From assembly GCA_015654825.1 (NCBI GenBank), contig JAATGE010000640.1, forward strand, positions 1 through 8,975: a stretch of DNA of 8,975 nucleotides. Direction: 5' to 3'. This stretch comes from Rhodospirillales bacterium. GTDB lineage: Bacteria; Pseudomonadota; Alphaproteobacteria; Acetobacterales; Acetobacteraceae. A program made the translations under genes and the position numbers. This document shows, one piece after another, positions 1 to 6,459 of this stretch. The notes under the pieces were generated by a model. The model was not told the DNA's origin and made no database searches. It saw only the letters and a program-made list of their open reading frames with translations. Position 1 is the first letter of the stretch; every line of letters begins with the position of its first letter.

Positions 1-37
1 CATTCGGCAAGCCGACTATGCCGCAGTTGAAACCCAT
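1..37 (-). CDS. ychF: 5' end of YchF/Obg-like P-loop nucleotidase (partial, runs off the left edge)
   Basis: The minus-strand ATG at 37-35 opens a frame reading MGFNCGIVGLPN, and base 1 supplies the G that would begin the expected Val codon. This is essentially the start of YchF/OLA1 (MGFKCGIVGLPNVGKS in E. coli), leading into the Walker A (G1) loop GLPNVGKS. YchF is a cytoplasmic TRAFAC-class P-loop ATPase/GTPase that binds ribosomes and is linked to translation and stress control. Only 12 codons are present, so the rest of the protein cannot be judged. A good Shine-Dalgarno sequence lies just upstream. The palindromic repeat ends only 26 bp before the start codon, and the TPR gene upstream points the same way. 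Confidence 0.88.
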   Translation of the reverse strand, partial: MGFNCGIVGLPN

Positions 38-41
38 GAAA

Positions 42-47
42 TCCTCT
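42..47 (-). promoter_or_regulatory. Ribosome binding site of ychF
   Basis: On the minus strand AGAGGA lies four bases before the ATG at 37, within the purine run GAAAGAGGA. It supports the ychF start. I found no convincing -35/-10 pair in the 26 bp between the start codon and the repeat, so the promoter is either inside the repeat or further upstream. Confidence 0.65.
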
Positions 48-63
48 TTCAGCCGATAGTAAG

Positions 64-193
64 AAGGCCAGGGGCTCTGCCCCTGGACCCCGCTGGGGAC
101 AAGTCCCCAGACCCCAATTTTATGGTTCCGAGGCTAAGTAATGGGGTCTGGGGCCTACTGGCCCCAGCGGGTCCAGGGCAGAGCCCTGGCCTT
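64..193. repeat. Palindromic repeat, copy A (two ~51-bp inverted arms with nested hairpins)
   Basis: The left arm (64-115) and right arm (143-193) are near-perfect reverse complements around a 27-bp AT-rich centre (116-142). Each arm holds two smaller palindromes. These are 68-75 with 79-86 (8-bp stem), 93-100 with 103-110 (8 bp), 148-155 with 160-167 (8 bp) and 173-179 with 183-189 (7 bp). The right arm recurs at 4617-4667 with one mismatch in 51, so this is a dispersed family and not a local terminator. It lies between the TPR gene and ychF, both on the minus strand. No transposase is encoded, and there is no T tract typical of an intrinsic terminator. It could act as a REP-like mRNA stabiliser or attenuator, or be a non-autonomous mobile element. 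Confidence 0.9.
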
Positions 194-195
194 CC

Positions 196-963
196 TTACC
201 TTCCTTGCGTAATGGCCGGCGGCGCATGGTTGGCAATACCCCGCTGCGCCGCGTCATACCAAGGTTGTTGCAATTTGCGGTAGATGCGCCCCTGCAGGTC
301 CACGCGGCGAACTATTTCGCCGTATTCCGCGCGGGCCTCGGCAGCGCGGCCGGTGCGGGCCAGCAGCTCGGCGTAGCGGCAGCGCGCTTCCTCGCCGGGG
401 TAGGTCACGGCCAGCGCGCGCAGCGCGGCCAGCGCTTCCTCGGTAAAACCCTGGCCTTCGAGCACGCGCGCATACAGCAGGGCCACGTCGGCGGGGCGCC
501 AGTCCGGGTTTTCGGTGCGCAGCGCGTCGAGCGCCTGGCGGGCGCCGGGCAGGTCGCCGTTGGCGAAGCGGGTGCGCGCCAGGCCGCCGAGAACCGTGGG
601 GTCGGTGGCGTGCAGGCCGGTGGCGCAGGCTTCGTAGAGCTGGCCAGCCTCTTCGGTGCGGCCGAGGCGCATGCATTCGTCCGCCAGGCGCAGCCGGTTC
701 TGCACCGTCGGCGCAATTTCGACCTCGCGCGCCAGAGTGCGGTACTCGCGGCCCGGATCCACCGTCGCGACCAGGTTCTGCTTCAGCTTCGTAGCGGCGC
801 GGCCGGAAATCAGCTCAGGGCCGAGCTCAAGGATGATGTACAGCAGCGAGCCGAGGCCGGGCAGGAACAGGATGATCCACAGCCAGGGGTTCATCCGCCC
901 GGTGCGGTAGGCGTGGATGGCCAGCCCGATCTGCAACAGCAGTTCCAGCAGTCCGAAAGACAT
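196..963 (-). CDS. Membrane-anchored TPR protein with PLDc_N-like N-terminus
   Basis: The protein has 255 residues. Residues about 2-20 (LLELLLQIGLAIHAY) and 27-48 (WLWIILFLPGLGSLLYIIL) form two membrane segments. Together they match the PLDc_N type of domain, whose hallmark is the second helix with P..G.LLY. No phospholipase HKD motif follows. Residues about 85-215 are alpha-helical repeats of TPR character (LADECMRLGRTEEAGQLYEA, LLYARVLEGQGFTEEALAAL, YAELLARTGRAAEARAEY). It is probably an inner-membrane scaffold; no catalytic residues are evident. I chose the ATG at 963 because the membrane domain begins there and AGGGGA lies at 975-980, though 11 bases away; an in-frame ATG at 999 would add 12 unremarkable residues. 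The stop TAA at 198-196 sits directly against the palindromic repeat, and the last codons (GGA AGG) look repeat-derived. Confidence 0.85.
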   Translation of the reverse strand: MSFGLLELLLQIGLAIHAYRTGRMNPWLWIILFLPGLGSLLYIILELGPELISGRAATKLKQNLVATVDPGREYRTLAREVEIAPTVQNRLRLADECMRLGRTEEAGQLYEACATGLHATDPTVLGGLARTRFANGDLPGARQALDALRTENPDWRPADVALLYARVLEGQGFTEEALAALRALAVTYPGEEARCRYAELLARTGRAAEARAEYGEIVRRVDLQGRIYRKLQQPWYDAAQRGIANHAPPAITQGR

Positions 964-1057
964 GAAGCGAAAATTCCCCTGGCCGTCAGCGGGCCTCACG
1001 TAAGCGATGTGACCCCTGGGCGCTAGGGTAGCCGGCCTTTGAGCCCGGTCCCGCGCG

Positions 1058-1687
1058 TCAAATCGCGCGTTCCATGCGCCGGTGGCTCGGCACGTAGCCC
1101 GCCTCGCGGCGCAGCGTGGAGGGGCGTTCGGCGGTCACACGAAAACCAAGGCGGGTGTAGAGCGCCTGCGCGCGGGGGTTTTCGACCGATACGTCGAGCA
1201 CGGCGCGGCGCAGGCCGGTTTCGGCGCCGATCGCCAGCAGGTGGGCGATCAGCGCCTCACCGATGCCCTGGCCGCGGCGGTCCGGCGCGACGCCGAGGTG
1301 CCCGATGTAGAATTCGCCGGCGGCGGGTGGGCGCACCACGGTTTCGGTCCGGAGCCCGCGCGCGACGACGGGCAGCGAGCCCAGGGCGCCGAAGAAGGGA
1401 ACGAACTGGCCGACGGCGGCGAGCAGGAAGGCCAGGTTGGTGGCACTGGTCCAGCCGGCGCCGGCGGCGACCAGTTTTCCGTCGATTTCGCCGACGACGT
1501 GGTTGCGGAACCCGAACTGGCCACCGCCGTGGGGAAACGCCGCGCGGAGGAAGTCGGCGGGGGTGCGGGACGGCGTGCCGAACACGTAGTTGAACGCTTC
1601 CGGGCCGCTGGAGAGGACCAGCGGGATGGCGGCTTCAACATCGTCGGCGCTGGCACGACGAAAAGTGACAGGCGAGGCGTTGGACAT
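1058..1687 (-). CDS. GNAT-family N-acetyltransferase
   Basis: This 209-residue protein has the GNAT fold signature. Motif A (about 127-150) reads YIGHLGVAPDRRGQGIGEAL, with the acetyl-CoA pyrophosphate-binding pattern R138-x-x-G141-x-G143. Motif B (about 164-183) contains SVENPRAQALYTRLGF, with the conserved Asn, Ala, Tyr and Gly-Phe. The acceptor is not predictable; relatives acetylate amines, antibiotics or protein N-termini. The hydrophobic stretch at 85-105 is probably part of the acceptor side, not a membrane anchor. I chose the ATG at 1687. An in-frame ATG at 1774 would add 29 Arg/Ser-rich residues unlike the fold and would run into the probable promoter of the divergent protease gene. 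Upstream Shine-Dalgarno pairing is weak (GGGA at 1698-1701). The gene ends 94 bp before the TPR gene start on the same strand. Confidence 0.9.
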   Translation of the reverse strand: MSNASPVTFRRASADDVEAAIPLVLSSGPEAFNYVFGTPSRTPADFLRAAFPHGGGQFGFRNHVVGEIDGKLVAAGAGWTSATNLAFLLAAVGQFVPFFGALGSLPVVARGLRTETVVRPPAAGEFYIGHLGVAPDRRGQGIGEALIAHLLAIGAETGLRRAVLDVSVENPRAQALYTRLGFRVTAERPSTLRREAGYVPSHRRMERAI

Positions 1688-1749
1688 GGTGGAGCGTTCC
1701 CGGTCGCGGCGGGATGGTTTGGCGCGAATTGCAGGGGGGGTGCAATGGG

Positions 1750-1777
1750 TTGACGGAGCTTCGACGACCGCCATAGT
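1750..1777 (+). promoter_or_regulatory. Candidate promoter of the aspartyl protease gene, possibly leaderless
   Basis: TTGACG at 1750-1755 is a good -35 hexamer. After a 16-bp spacer, CATAGT at 1772-1777 matches four of six -10 positions. A start site 7 bases downstream would fall on or next to the ATG at 1784, which would explain why no Shine-Dalgarno sequence is visible before that gene. The call rests on pattern alone. Confidence 0.35.
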
Positions 1778-1783
1778 AGCGGA

Positions 1784-2764
1784 ATGATACGCACTGTTCG
1801 AGTGATTCGCCTACTGGCTTTGGCGCTCTGCGTGGGGGCGCCGTTGGGTGCGCCGGCCGCTGCCGCCGGCAGCGAATGCAGCATAAAATATGTCACGGAA
1901 CTGCCATTGAAAGTGGCGCACGGCCGCATCTTCGTTGCGGTGCGCATCGGCCGCAAGGCTCTGCCGATGATGTTGGATACCGGCAGTTATATCAGTATGG
2001 TATCCGTTGAGACGTCCCGCAGCGTGGATTTGCGGGTGATACCGGATATCGGCAGCCGGTTTTCGTCGCAACAGATGATGGGCGTCGGTGGCGAGCGCGA
2101 AATCTCCATGATGAGTGCGCCGCATGTACATATCGGCGACGTGACGGTAAACGGCATGCGGTTCGCGGTGCCGAGCGGCCGACCCGCCGCCAACGCGGGA
2201 CCGGATCCCGATCTGCTCGGCATGAACCCGCTGACCGGCTACGATATCGATCTGGATCTGCTGGGAAACCGCCTCGTGCTGTTTCAGACCGACGAGTCGT
2301 GCAAGCATCCGCCGGTGCTGATGGATGGCCCGTTTTATGTTGCGCCGATGGCTGGCGATCCGCACGACACCCATATCGGGATTAACGTGACGCTGGGCGA
2401 CGCGACCTTGCTGGCACAGTTGGACACCGGAGCGCCGAACACCGTCATGACCGCGAGGGCGGCGCGGCGCACGGGACTGACGGACGAGATGCTGGCCTCC
2501 GACAGGCGCCTGAAAACGGCAGGGATAGGCGGCGGCGGGGTTGCCGAGGTTCGCCATCTCTCGGCGCCGATGACGATCGGCAAATTGACGGTGGCGAATA
2601 TACGCGTCGGAATCATCGACGAAACGCTGGGCGACACCGACATGCTGCTCGGCATGGATTTCCTGAGCAAGGTGCACACCTGGATTTCCAACTCGACCCG
2701 CAATGTGGTGTTCCAGGTGCCGCCGACGGCCTCGCCGCCGGTACCGGGCTCGAAGGCGCCGTGA
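1784..2764 (+). CDS. Secreted two-domain retropepsin-like aspartyl protease
   Basis: The protein has 326 residues. An N-terminal signal peptide (Arg residues, then LLALALCVGAP, then an Ala-rich cleavage region near residue 28) predicts export to the periplasm or beyond. The mature part has two similar halves. Half one carries LDTGS with D65, a GVGGE turn (100-104), SAP (111-113) and LLGM (144-147). Half two carries LDTGA with D214, a GIGGGG turn (247-252), SAP (260-262) and LLGM (288-291). D-T-G is the aspartyl protease catalytic triplet, and the hydrophobic-hydrophobic-Gly element near each half's end fits the retropepsin fold. Each half could supply one catalytic Asp, giving a pseudo-dimer in one chain. 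Only two cysteines (C32, C173) remain after signal removal. The substrate is unknown. GTG at 1802 is an alternative start. Base composition looks somewhat less GC-rich than the neighbours. The gene lies 79 bp upstream of fumC on the same strand. Confidence 0.88.
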   Translation: MIRTVRVIRLLALALCVGAPLGAPAAAAGSECSIKYVTELPLKVAHGRIFVAVRIGRKALPMMLDTGSYISMVSVETSRSVDLRVIPDIGSRFSSQQMMGVGGEREISMMSAPHVHIGDVTVNGMRFAVPSGRPAANAGPDPDLLGMNPLTGYDIDLDLLGNRLVLFQTDESCKHPPVLMDGPFYVAPMAGDPHDTHIGINVTLGDATLLAQLDTGAPNTVMTARAARRTGLTDEMLASDRRLKTAGIGGGGVAEVRHLSAPMTIGKLTVANIRVGIIDETLGDTDMLLGMDFLSKVHTWISNSTRNVVFQVPPTASPPVPGSKAP

Positions 2765-2770
2765 TGCACG

Positions 2771-2785
2771 GCGGGCCGGGCCCGC
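2771..2785. other. Short GC palindrome after the protease gene
   Basis: GCGGGCCGGGCCCGC begins six bases after the TGA at 2762-2764 and can fold as a 6-bp stem with a 3-base loop. No T tract follows, so it is at best a weak or Rho-assisted stop, and readthrough into fumC remains possible. Confidence 0.35.
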
Positions 2786-2830
2786 ACTAGCCGGGGGCGC
2801 GCGCTTGGAGTAGCCAGCCGGCGTTCGCCG

Positions 2831-2836
2831 AAAGGA
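2831..2836 (+). promoter_or_regulatory. Ribosome binding site of fumC
   Basis: AAAGGA lies seven bases before the ATG at 2844. It decides in favour of that start over the out-of-frame ATG at 2836, which opens only a 61-codon frame. Confidence 0.6.
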
Positions 2837-2843
2837 TGCCCGC

Positions 2844-4265
2844 ATGGTTGAGTTGGCCGACCGCCCCGGATTTCGCCTCGACAAGGACGCGCTGGGTCCG
2901 GTCTATGTGCCCGCGGATCGGCTGTGGGGCGCACAGACCCAGCGCTCGATCGAGAATTTTCCGATCGGGGTGGACCGCTTCCGCTTTCCGCGCCGGTTGC
3001 TGCGCGCTTTTGGCCTGCTGAAGGGCGCCGCGGCGCGCGCCAATGGCGAACTCGGCGAGCTCTCGCCGGAAAAGGTCGCGCTGATATCGCGCGCCGCCGA
3101 CGACGTGGTCGACGGCGCGCTGGACGAGGAATTCCCGCTGGTGGTTTTCCAGACCGGATCGGGCACGCAAACCAACATGAACGCCAACGAAGTGATCGCC
3201 AACCGCGCGATCCAGCTGGCGGGCGGCGTGGTCGGCTCGAAAAAACCGATCCACCCGAACGACGATGTCAACCACAGCCAATCGAGCAACGACACGTTTC
3301 CGACGGCGATGCATGTCGCGGCGGTGGAGGAAATCGAGCTTGTACTGCTGCCGGCGGTGGCGATCCTGCGTGCGACGCTGCACGCCAAGGCGGAGGCGTT
3401 CGCCGGCGTGGTCATGATCGGCCGCACCCATTTGCAGGATGCGACGCCGGTCACGCTCGGCCAGGTGATCGGCGGCTGGGTGGCGCAACTCGATGGCGCC
3501 GTGGCATCGATCCGCGCCGTGCTGCCGGGTTTGTATGAGCTGGCGATCGGCGGCACCGCGGTCGGCACCGGGCTGAACGCGCATCCGGAATTCGGCGACC
3601 GCGTGGCCAGGCACCTGGCCGAGGTGACGGGATTTCCGTTCGTCTCGGCGGCGAACAAGTTCGCCGCGCTGTCGGCGCACGATGCGATGGCGACGGTCAG
3701 CGCTACGCTGCGCACGCTGGCCGGCGCGCTGATGAAGATCGCCAACGATGTGCGCTGGTACGCGTGCGGGCCGCGCGCCGGAATTGGCGAAATCCGCATT
3801 CCGGAGAATGAGCCGGGCAGCTCGATCATGCCGGGGAAGGTGAACCCCACGCAGTCCGAGGCGCTGACGATGGTGGCGGTGCAGGTCTACGGCAACGACG
3901 CGGCGGTGGCGTTCGCGGCCAGCCAGGGCAATTTCCAGCTCAATGTCTACAAGCCGGTGATGTTGCATAATGTGCTGGAGTCCGCCGGGTTGCTGGCCGA
4001 TGCGTGCCGGGCCTTCAACGATCATTGCGCGGTGGGGATAGAGCCGGACCTGGCCCGCATTGGGCAGAATGTGGCGAATTCGCTAATGCTGGTGACGGCG
4101 CTGAACCCGCATATCGGTTATGAGAAATCGGCGCAGATCGCGCTGAAGGCGCATCGGGAGGGGACGGCGCTGAAGGATGCGGCGCTGGCCCTTGGGTATC
4201 TGACGGCGGAACAGTTTGATGAGTGGGTGCGGCCGGAGGAGATGACGGGGCCGCTCAAAGTGTGA
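2844..4265 (+). CDS. fumC: Class II fumarate hydratase (fumarase C)
   Basis: Fumarase C reversibly hydrates fumarate to L-malate in the TCA cycle. It is a cytoplasmic, iron-independent homotetramer of the aspartase/fumarase superfamily. The 473-residue length is typical (E. coli 467). The family blocks are in order: [14 protein letters not shown] (22-35), GSGTQTNMN (105-113), [14 protein letters not shown] (137-150), [10 protein letters not shown] (193-202, with the active-site His at 196) and the signature loop [15 protein letters not shown] (325-339, with the catalytic Ser in the SS pair). All residues I can check are intact. One small point is TQSE where I recall many homologues having TQCE. 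FumC is separated from adenylosuccinate lyase, argininosuccinate lyase and aspartase by the overall block pattern, although aspartase is close; WGAQTQRS and the HPNDDVN block favour fumarase. It follows the protease gene and converges on the TPR gene beyond the repeat. Confidence 0.96.
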   Translation: MVELADRPGFRLDKDALGPVYVPADRLWGAQTQRSIENFPIGVDRFRFPRRLLRAFGLLKGAAARANGELGELSPEKVALISRAADDVVDGALDEEFPLVVFQTGSGTQTNMNANEVIANRAIQLAGGVVGSKKPIHPNDDVNHSQSSNDTFPTAMHVAAVEEIELVLLPAVAILRATLHAKAEAFAGVVMIGRTHLQDATPVTLGQVIGGWVAQLDGAVASIRAVLPGLYELAIGGTAVGTGLNAHPEFGDRVARHLAEVTGFPFVSAANKFAALSAHDAMATVSATLRTLAGALMKIANDVRWYACGPRAGIGEIRIPENEPGSSIMPGKVNPTQSEALTMVAVQVYGNDAAVAFAASQGNFQLNVYKPVMLHNVLESAGLLADACRAFNDHCAVGIEPDLARIGQNVANSLMLVTALNPHIGYEKSAQIALKAHREGTALKDAALALGYLTAEQFDEWVRPEEMTGPLKV

Positions 4266-4471
4266 TCGGCTCGGCTCGGTGTTGGTTCTATTGTTCGCTG
4301 GCCGGTGAGATTATTTGATTGGATGGTGGTGAATTGGATTTTTATCTGTTGATGATCCGGTAGGGCTAACACAGATTAGCAGGTATTAAGAATGATTACA
4401 CAGATTAGAGTAAGTGATGGAGCAGGGACGCTGAACAAAATCGATTGACTGAATTCTGGTGGCTTCGCCGA
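4266..4471. other. AT-richer non-coding interval after fumC with an 11-bp direct repeat
   Basis: This stretch of about 200 bp is visibly less GC-rich than the genes around it and has no credible open frame. It holds two exact copies of ACACAGATTAG (4369-4379 and 4398-4408), 29 bp apart, embedded in a run of ATTA/GATTA-like words. I see no GC stem followed by T residues that would make a clear fumC terminator. It leads directly into repeat copy B. Confidence 0.6.
4369..4408. repeat. ACACAGATTAG direct repeat
   Basis: The same 11-mer occurs at 4369-4379 and 4398-4408, with intervening words such as GGTATTAAG and GATTA. It resembles the degenerate 'ACACAGATTA' short repeats I recall from intergenic DNA of several environmental bacteria, but two copies are too few for a firm assignment. 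Confidence 0.5.
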
Positions 4472-4667
4472 CCAAGGGGCTCCGCCCCCTGGACCCAAGA
4501 CGGCGTGCCGCCGCGGTCGTTAGCGCTGCGCGGCGGGAATCATCTGTACCAATCTCGCAAACCCGTGGGTCTGGCCTATCGGCTCTCAGCCGATGCCAGG
4601 CTCGGAACAGTAAAATGGGGTCTGGGGCCTACTGGCCCAAGCGGGTCCAGGGCAGAGCCCTGGCCTT
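4472..4667. repeat. Palindromic repeat, copy B (diverged, with enlarged centre)
   Basis: The right arm (4617-4667) matches the right arm of copy A (143-193) in 50 of 51 positions. The left arm is cut to about 4472-4497 and differs more, keeping a hairpin of 4472-4480 with 4484-4492 (one mismatch). The centre is about 120 bp instead of 27 and carries two further stems: 4508-4515 with 4529-4536 (8 bp), and 4571-4584 with 4588-4599 (7 + 5 bp with a 2-base bulge, loop CTC). The central motif TCGGAAC-N2-TAAAAT (4602-4616) also occurs in copy A on the other strand. The short open frames across this region arise from the repeat and are not genes. Confidence 0.85.
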
Positions 4668-4682
4668 TCAGACCTTAACCTA

Positions 4683-4707
4683 GCGTCCAGGTCAGAGCCC
4701 TGGCCTT
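4683..4707. repeat. Partial tandem copy of the repeat's outer arm
   Basis: Bases 4683-4707 repeat the last part of the right arm (compare 4641-4667) with a 2-base deletion and one substitution, and still form a 7-pair hairpin with one mismatch (4687-4693 with 4697-4703). The copy ends two bases before the stop codon (TAG, 4712-4710) of the minus-strand TPR gene, so it lies immediately downstream of that gene. Confidence 0.8.
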
Positions 4708-4709
4708 GC

Positions 4710-6422
4710 CTAATCTTCGTCCTCCACCCCAGCCTCCCGCCACAGCCGGTGCGCTTCGGCGCAGACCGCGGTCCAGCCTTCGATGTCGGACCCGCGGTGG
4801 TCGCCGGTGTCGCGCAGGAAATGGCTGACATAGCCTACGAAAATCCCTGGCCCCAGGACGCGCAGCGTGCGCGGTGTGTGCTCCGTGCCGGCGCGCATGA
4901 CGCAGAGCAGCGTGTTGTCCCCGTAGCGCGCGACGGCGGCGTGCAGTGCCACGACGACATCGTCCTCGATCGGTTCCTCGGCGCGGTAGACGAATATCTT
5001 CTCGCCCGCCCGCAGATCCTCCAGCAGCTTGCCGCGCAGGAAGCGCAGGCGGCGGCAGGTCTGCTGAAACATCTTGTCGGCCGGCGCGTCCACGGTGCGC
5101 ACGAAGGTGTGGCTTTCCATCAGGTAGCGTTTGTCGCGCGTGACATATTCCTCGCGGTCCGCGGCCACGCGCACGGCGTTGAGCTCGGTGTTTTCCTCGT
5201 CGCCGACGCCGGCGAATTCGCTGTCCAGGGCCGCGATCATTTCCGGCGGCTCGGTCCGCGCCCATCGCAGCAGGCCGAGCGCGTCGGTGCCGAGGCGCCG
5301 CTGCACCATGGCGAACTCGCAGCCCATGCCGGTACCGCCGAGGCTTTCGAAATGGCCGAACAGCCCCTCGCTGGGCTGGGGCGCCGGAACGCTGTCCGGG
5401 TCGGCGAGCTGGGCGCGCAAGGTGCGCAGCTCGCGCGCCAGCGCTTCATCCTTCGGCATTGCCTCGCGCGCCTGCTCCAGCCGCCGCACGCTTTCCGCCC
5501 AGTCGGCGCGGCGCGAGGCGATGCGCGCATATTCCAGCCACACCGCGCGTTCCTTCGGCCAGCTGCGGCGCGCCGCTTCGCACGCCGCCTCCGCATCCGC
5601 GTAGCGCCCGACGCCGGACAGGGCGCGGATATAGGCGGCTTCGACCTCCGGGCTCGGCGGTGTGCGGGCGCGCAGCGCGGTGACCTCGGCCAACACCTCA
5701 TCGAGCCGGCCGAGATCCTCGTGCACGCCGGCGCGGGCCAGCGCCAGTTTCACGTCGTTGGGAAAGCGCGCGCACCATTCGGCGGAAAGCCGGTCGGCAT
5801 CGGGCAGCGCCAGCATCAGGCGCAGCACGTCGACATGCGCCGTGTACGCCGGGACGTGCGAAGCGAACTGCTGGTGATGCTGCTCCAGCCGCTGCGCGAC
5901 CACGCGCAGCCGCTTGCGGCGGCCCTTGCGCGGCCCGATCAGCGCCATCGCCGCCGACAGCGCATATTCGGGATTGTCCGGTGCCAGTTCGGTAGCGCGG
6001 CGCCAAGCCTGCTCCGCTTCCTCCACCTTCTTGGTCGTGGTGGCGACCTGTGCCGCCATGACGACGAATTCCACATTGTCCCACAGGCGGGCACGGCCTT
6101 CGCGCAGGATCGGCTCGGCCAGGTCGATGCGGCCCAGCCTGCGCAGGCTGCGCAGCGCACCGATGAAACCCGTCAGTTCCCCCGGCTCGGCCGCGCGCAC
6201 GGCTTCCCAGCGCGCGAGTGTCGCTTCCAGGTCTCCGCGATGCTCGGCGACCGCGGCGGCGACCCGCAGCAGCGCGGGGCGGCCCGGGGCAGCGGCCAGC
6301 GCCGCGCCGACGGCTGCCTCCGCTTCGATCAGTTTGCCCGCCTTCAGCAGGGCGCGCACCGCCCCCGCATCGGCCGGCCGGTCGGTGCTGCCTGCCTGCT
6401 GCGACGTGGAGCCTGGGCTCAT
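4710..6422 (-). CDS. TPR-repeat protein with C-terminal 'SLG..CEF..QR' domain
   Basis: The protein has 570 residues and no signal peptide or membrane segment, so it is probably cytoplasmic. Residues about 20-340 are helical TPR-like repeats (for example EEAEQAWRRATELAPDNPEYAL at 134-155, YADAEAACEAARRSWPKERAVW at 274-295). After a Pro-rich linker (about 340-355) comes a distinct domain beginning FESLGGTGMGCEF (358-370) and continuing QRRLGTDALGLLRWA (374-388). I recall this pattern from alphaproteobacterial proteins that often adjoin glycosyl- or sulfotransferase genes. It also resembles the start of DUF1796, described as papain-like peptidase-related, which would make C368, and perhaps H438, key residues. 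That assignment is tentative. GGAG at 6431-6434 lies eight bases before the ATG at 6422 and supports this start. It lies 127 bp downstream of the sulfotransferase gene on the same strand. Confidence 0.82.
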   Translation of the reverse strand: MSPGSTSQQAGSTDRPADAGAVRALLKAGKLIEAEAAVGAALAAAPGRPALLRVAAAVAEHRGDLEATLARWEAVRAAEPGELTGFIGALRSLRRLGRIDLAEPILREGRARLWDNVEFVVMAAQVATTTKKVEEAEQAWRRATELAPDNPEYALSAAMALIGPRKGRRKRLRVVAQRLEQHHQQFASHVPAYTAHVDVLRLMLALPDADRLSAEWCARFPNDVKLALARAGVHEDLGRLDEVLAEVTALRARTPPSPEVEAAYIRALSGVGRYADAEAACEAARRSWPKERAVWLEYARIASRRADWAESVRRLEQAREAMPKDEALARELRTLRAQLADPDSVPAPQPSEGLFGHFESLGGTGMGCEFAMVQRRLGTDALGLLRWARTEPPEMIAALDSEFAGVGDEENTELNAVRVAADREEYVTRDKRYLMESHTFVRTVDAPADKMFQQTCRRLRFLRGKLLEDLRAGEKIFVYRAEEPIEDDVVVALHAAVARYGDNTLLCVMRAGTEHTPRTLRVLGPGIFVGYVSHFLRDTGDHRGSDIEGWTAVCAEAHRLWREAGVEDED

Positions 6423-6430
6423 TCTGCGTT

Positions 6431-6434
6431 CTCC
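6431..6434 (-). promoter_or_regulatory. Ribosome binding site of the large TPR gene
   Basis: The minus strand reads TTTTGGAGAACGCAG before the ATG, placing GGAG eight bases upstream of 6422. Confidence 0.6.
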
Positions 6435-6459
6435 AAAAGGCCGGTCGTGCGTAACTGGA

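Noticed and set aside
93..110. Intrinsic terminator in repeat copy A
   Set aside because: The stem is strong but no T tract follows on either strand, and the same hairpins recur in a dispersed repeat.
2..285. Open plus-strand frame from the left edge through repeat copy A into the TPR gene
   Set aside because: It runs through the palindromic repeat and antisense to the TPR gene. The minus strand at 1-37 gives the recognisable YchF N-terminus with a ribosome binding site.
205..1026. 273-codon plus-strand frame opposite the TPR gene
   Set aside because: It is an antisense frame favoured by high GC. Its product shows no domain, whereas the minus-strand product has membrane segments and TPR-like repeats.
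1811..2884. 357-codon minus-strand frame opposite the protease gene
   Set aside because: The product is Arg/His-rich with no motif. The plus strand encodes a signal peptide and two DTG blocks.
2787..4025. 412-codon minus-strand frame opposite fumC
   Set aside because: It is a shadow of a clear fumarase and its His/Arg-rich product is typical of an antisense GC-rich frame.
4445..4683. Two overlapping 74-77-codon plus-strand frames
   Set aside because: Both lie almost wholly in repeat copy B and are explained by it.
64..4707. Composite transposon or genomic island bounded by the two repeat copies
   Set aside because: The enclosed genes include fumC, a housekeeping gene, with no transposase, and the copies have differing centres, so two independent insertions are the simpler reading.
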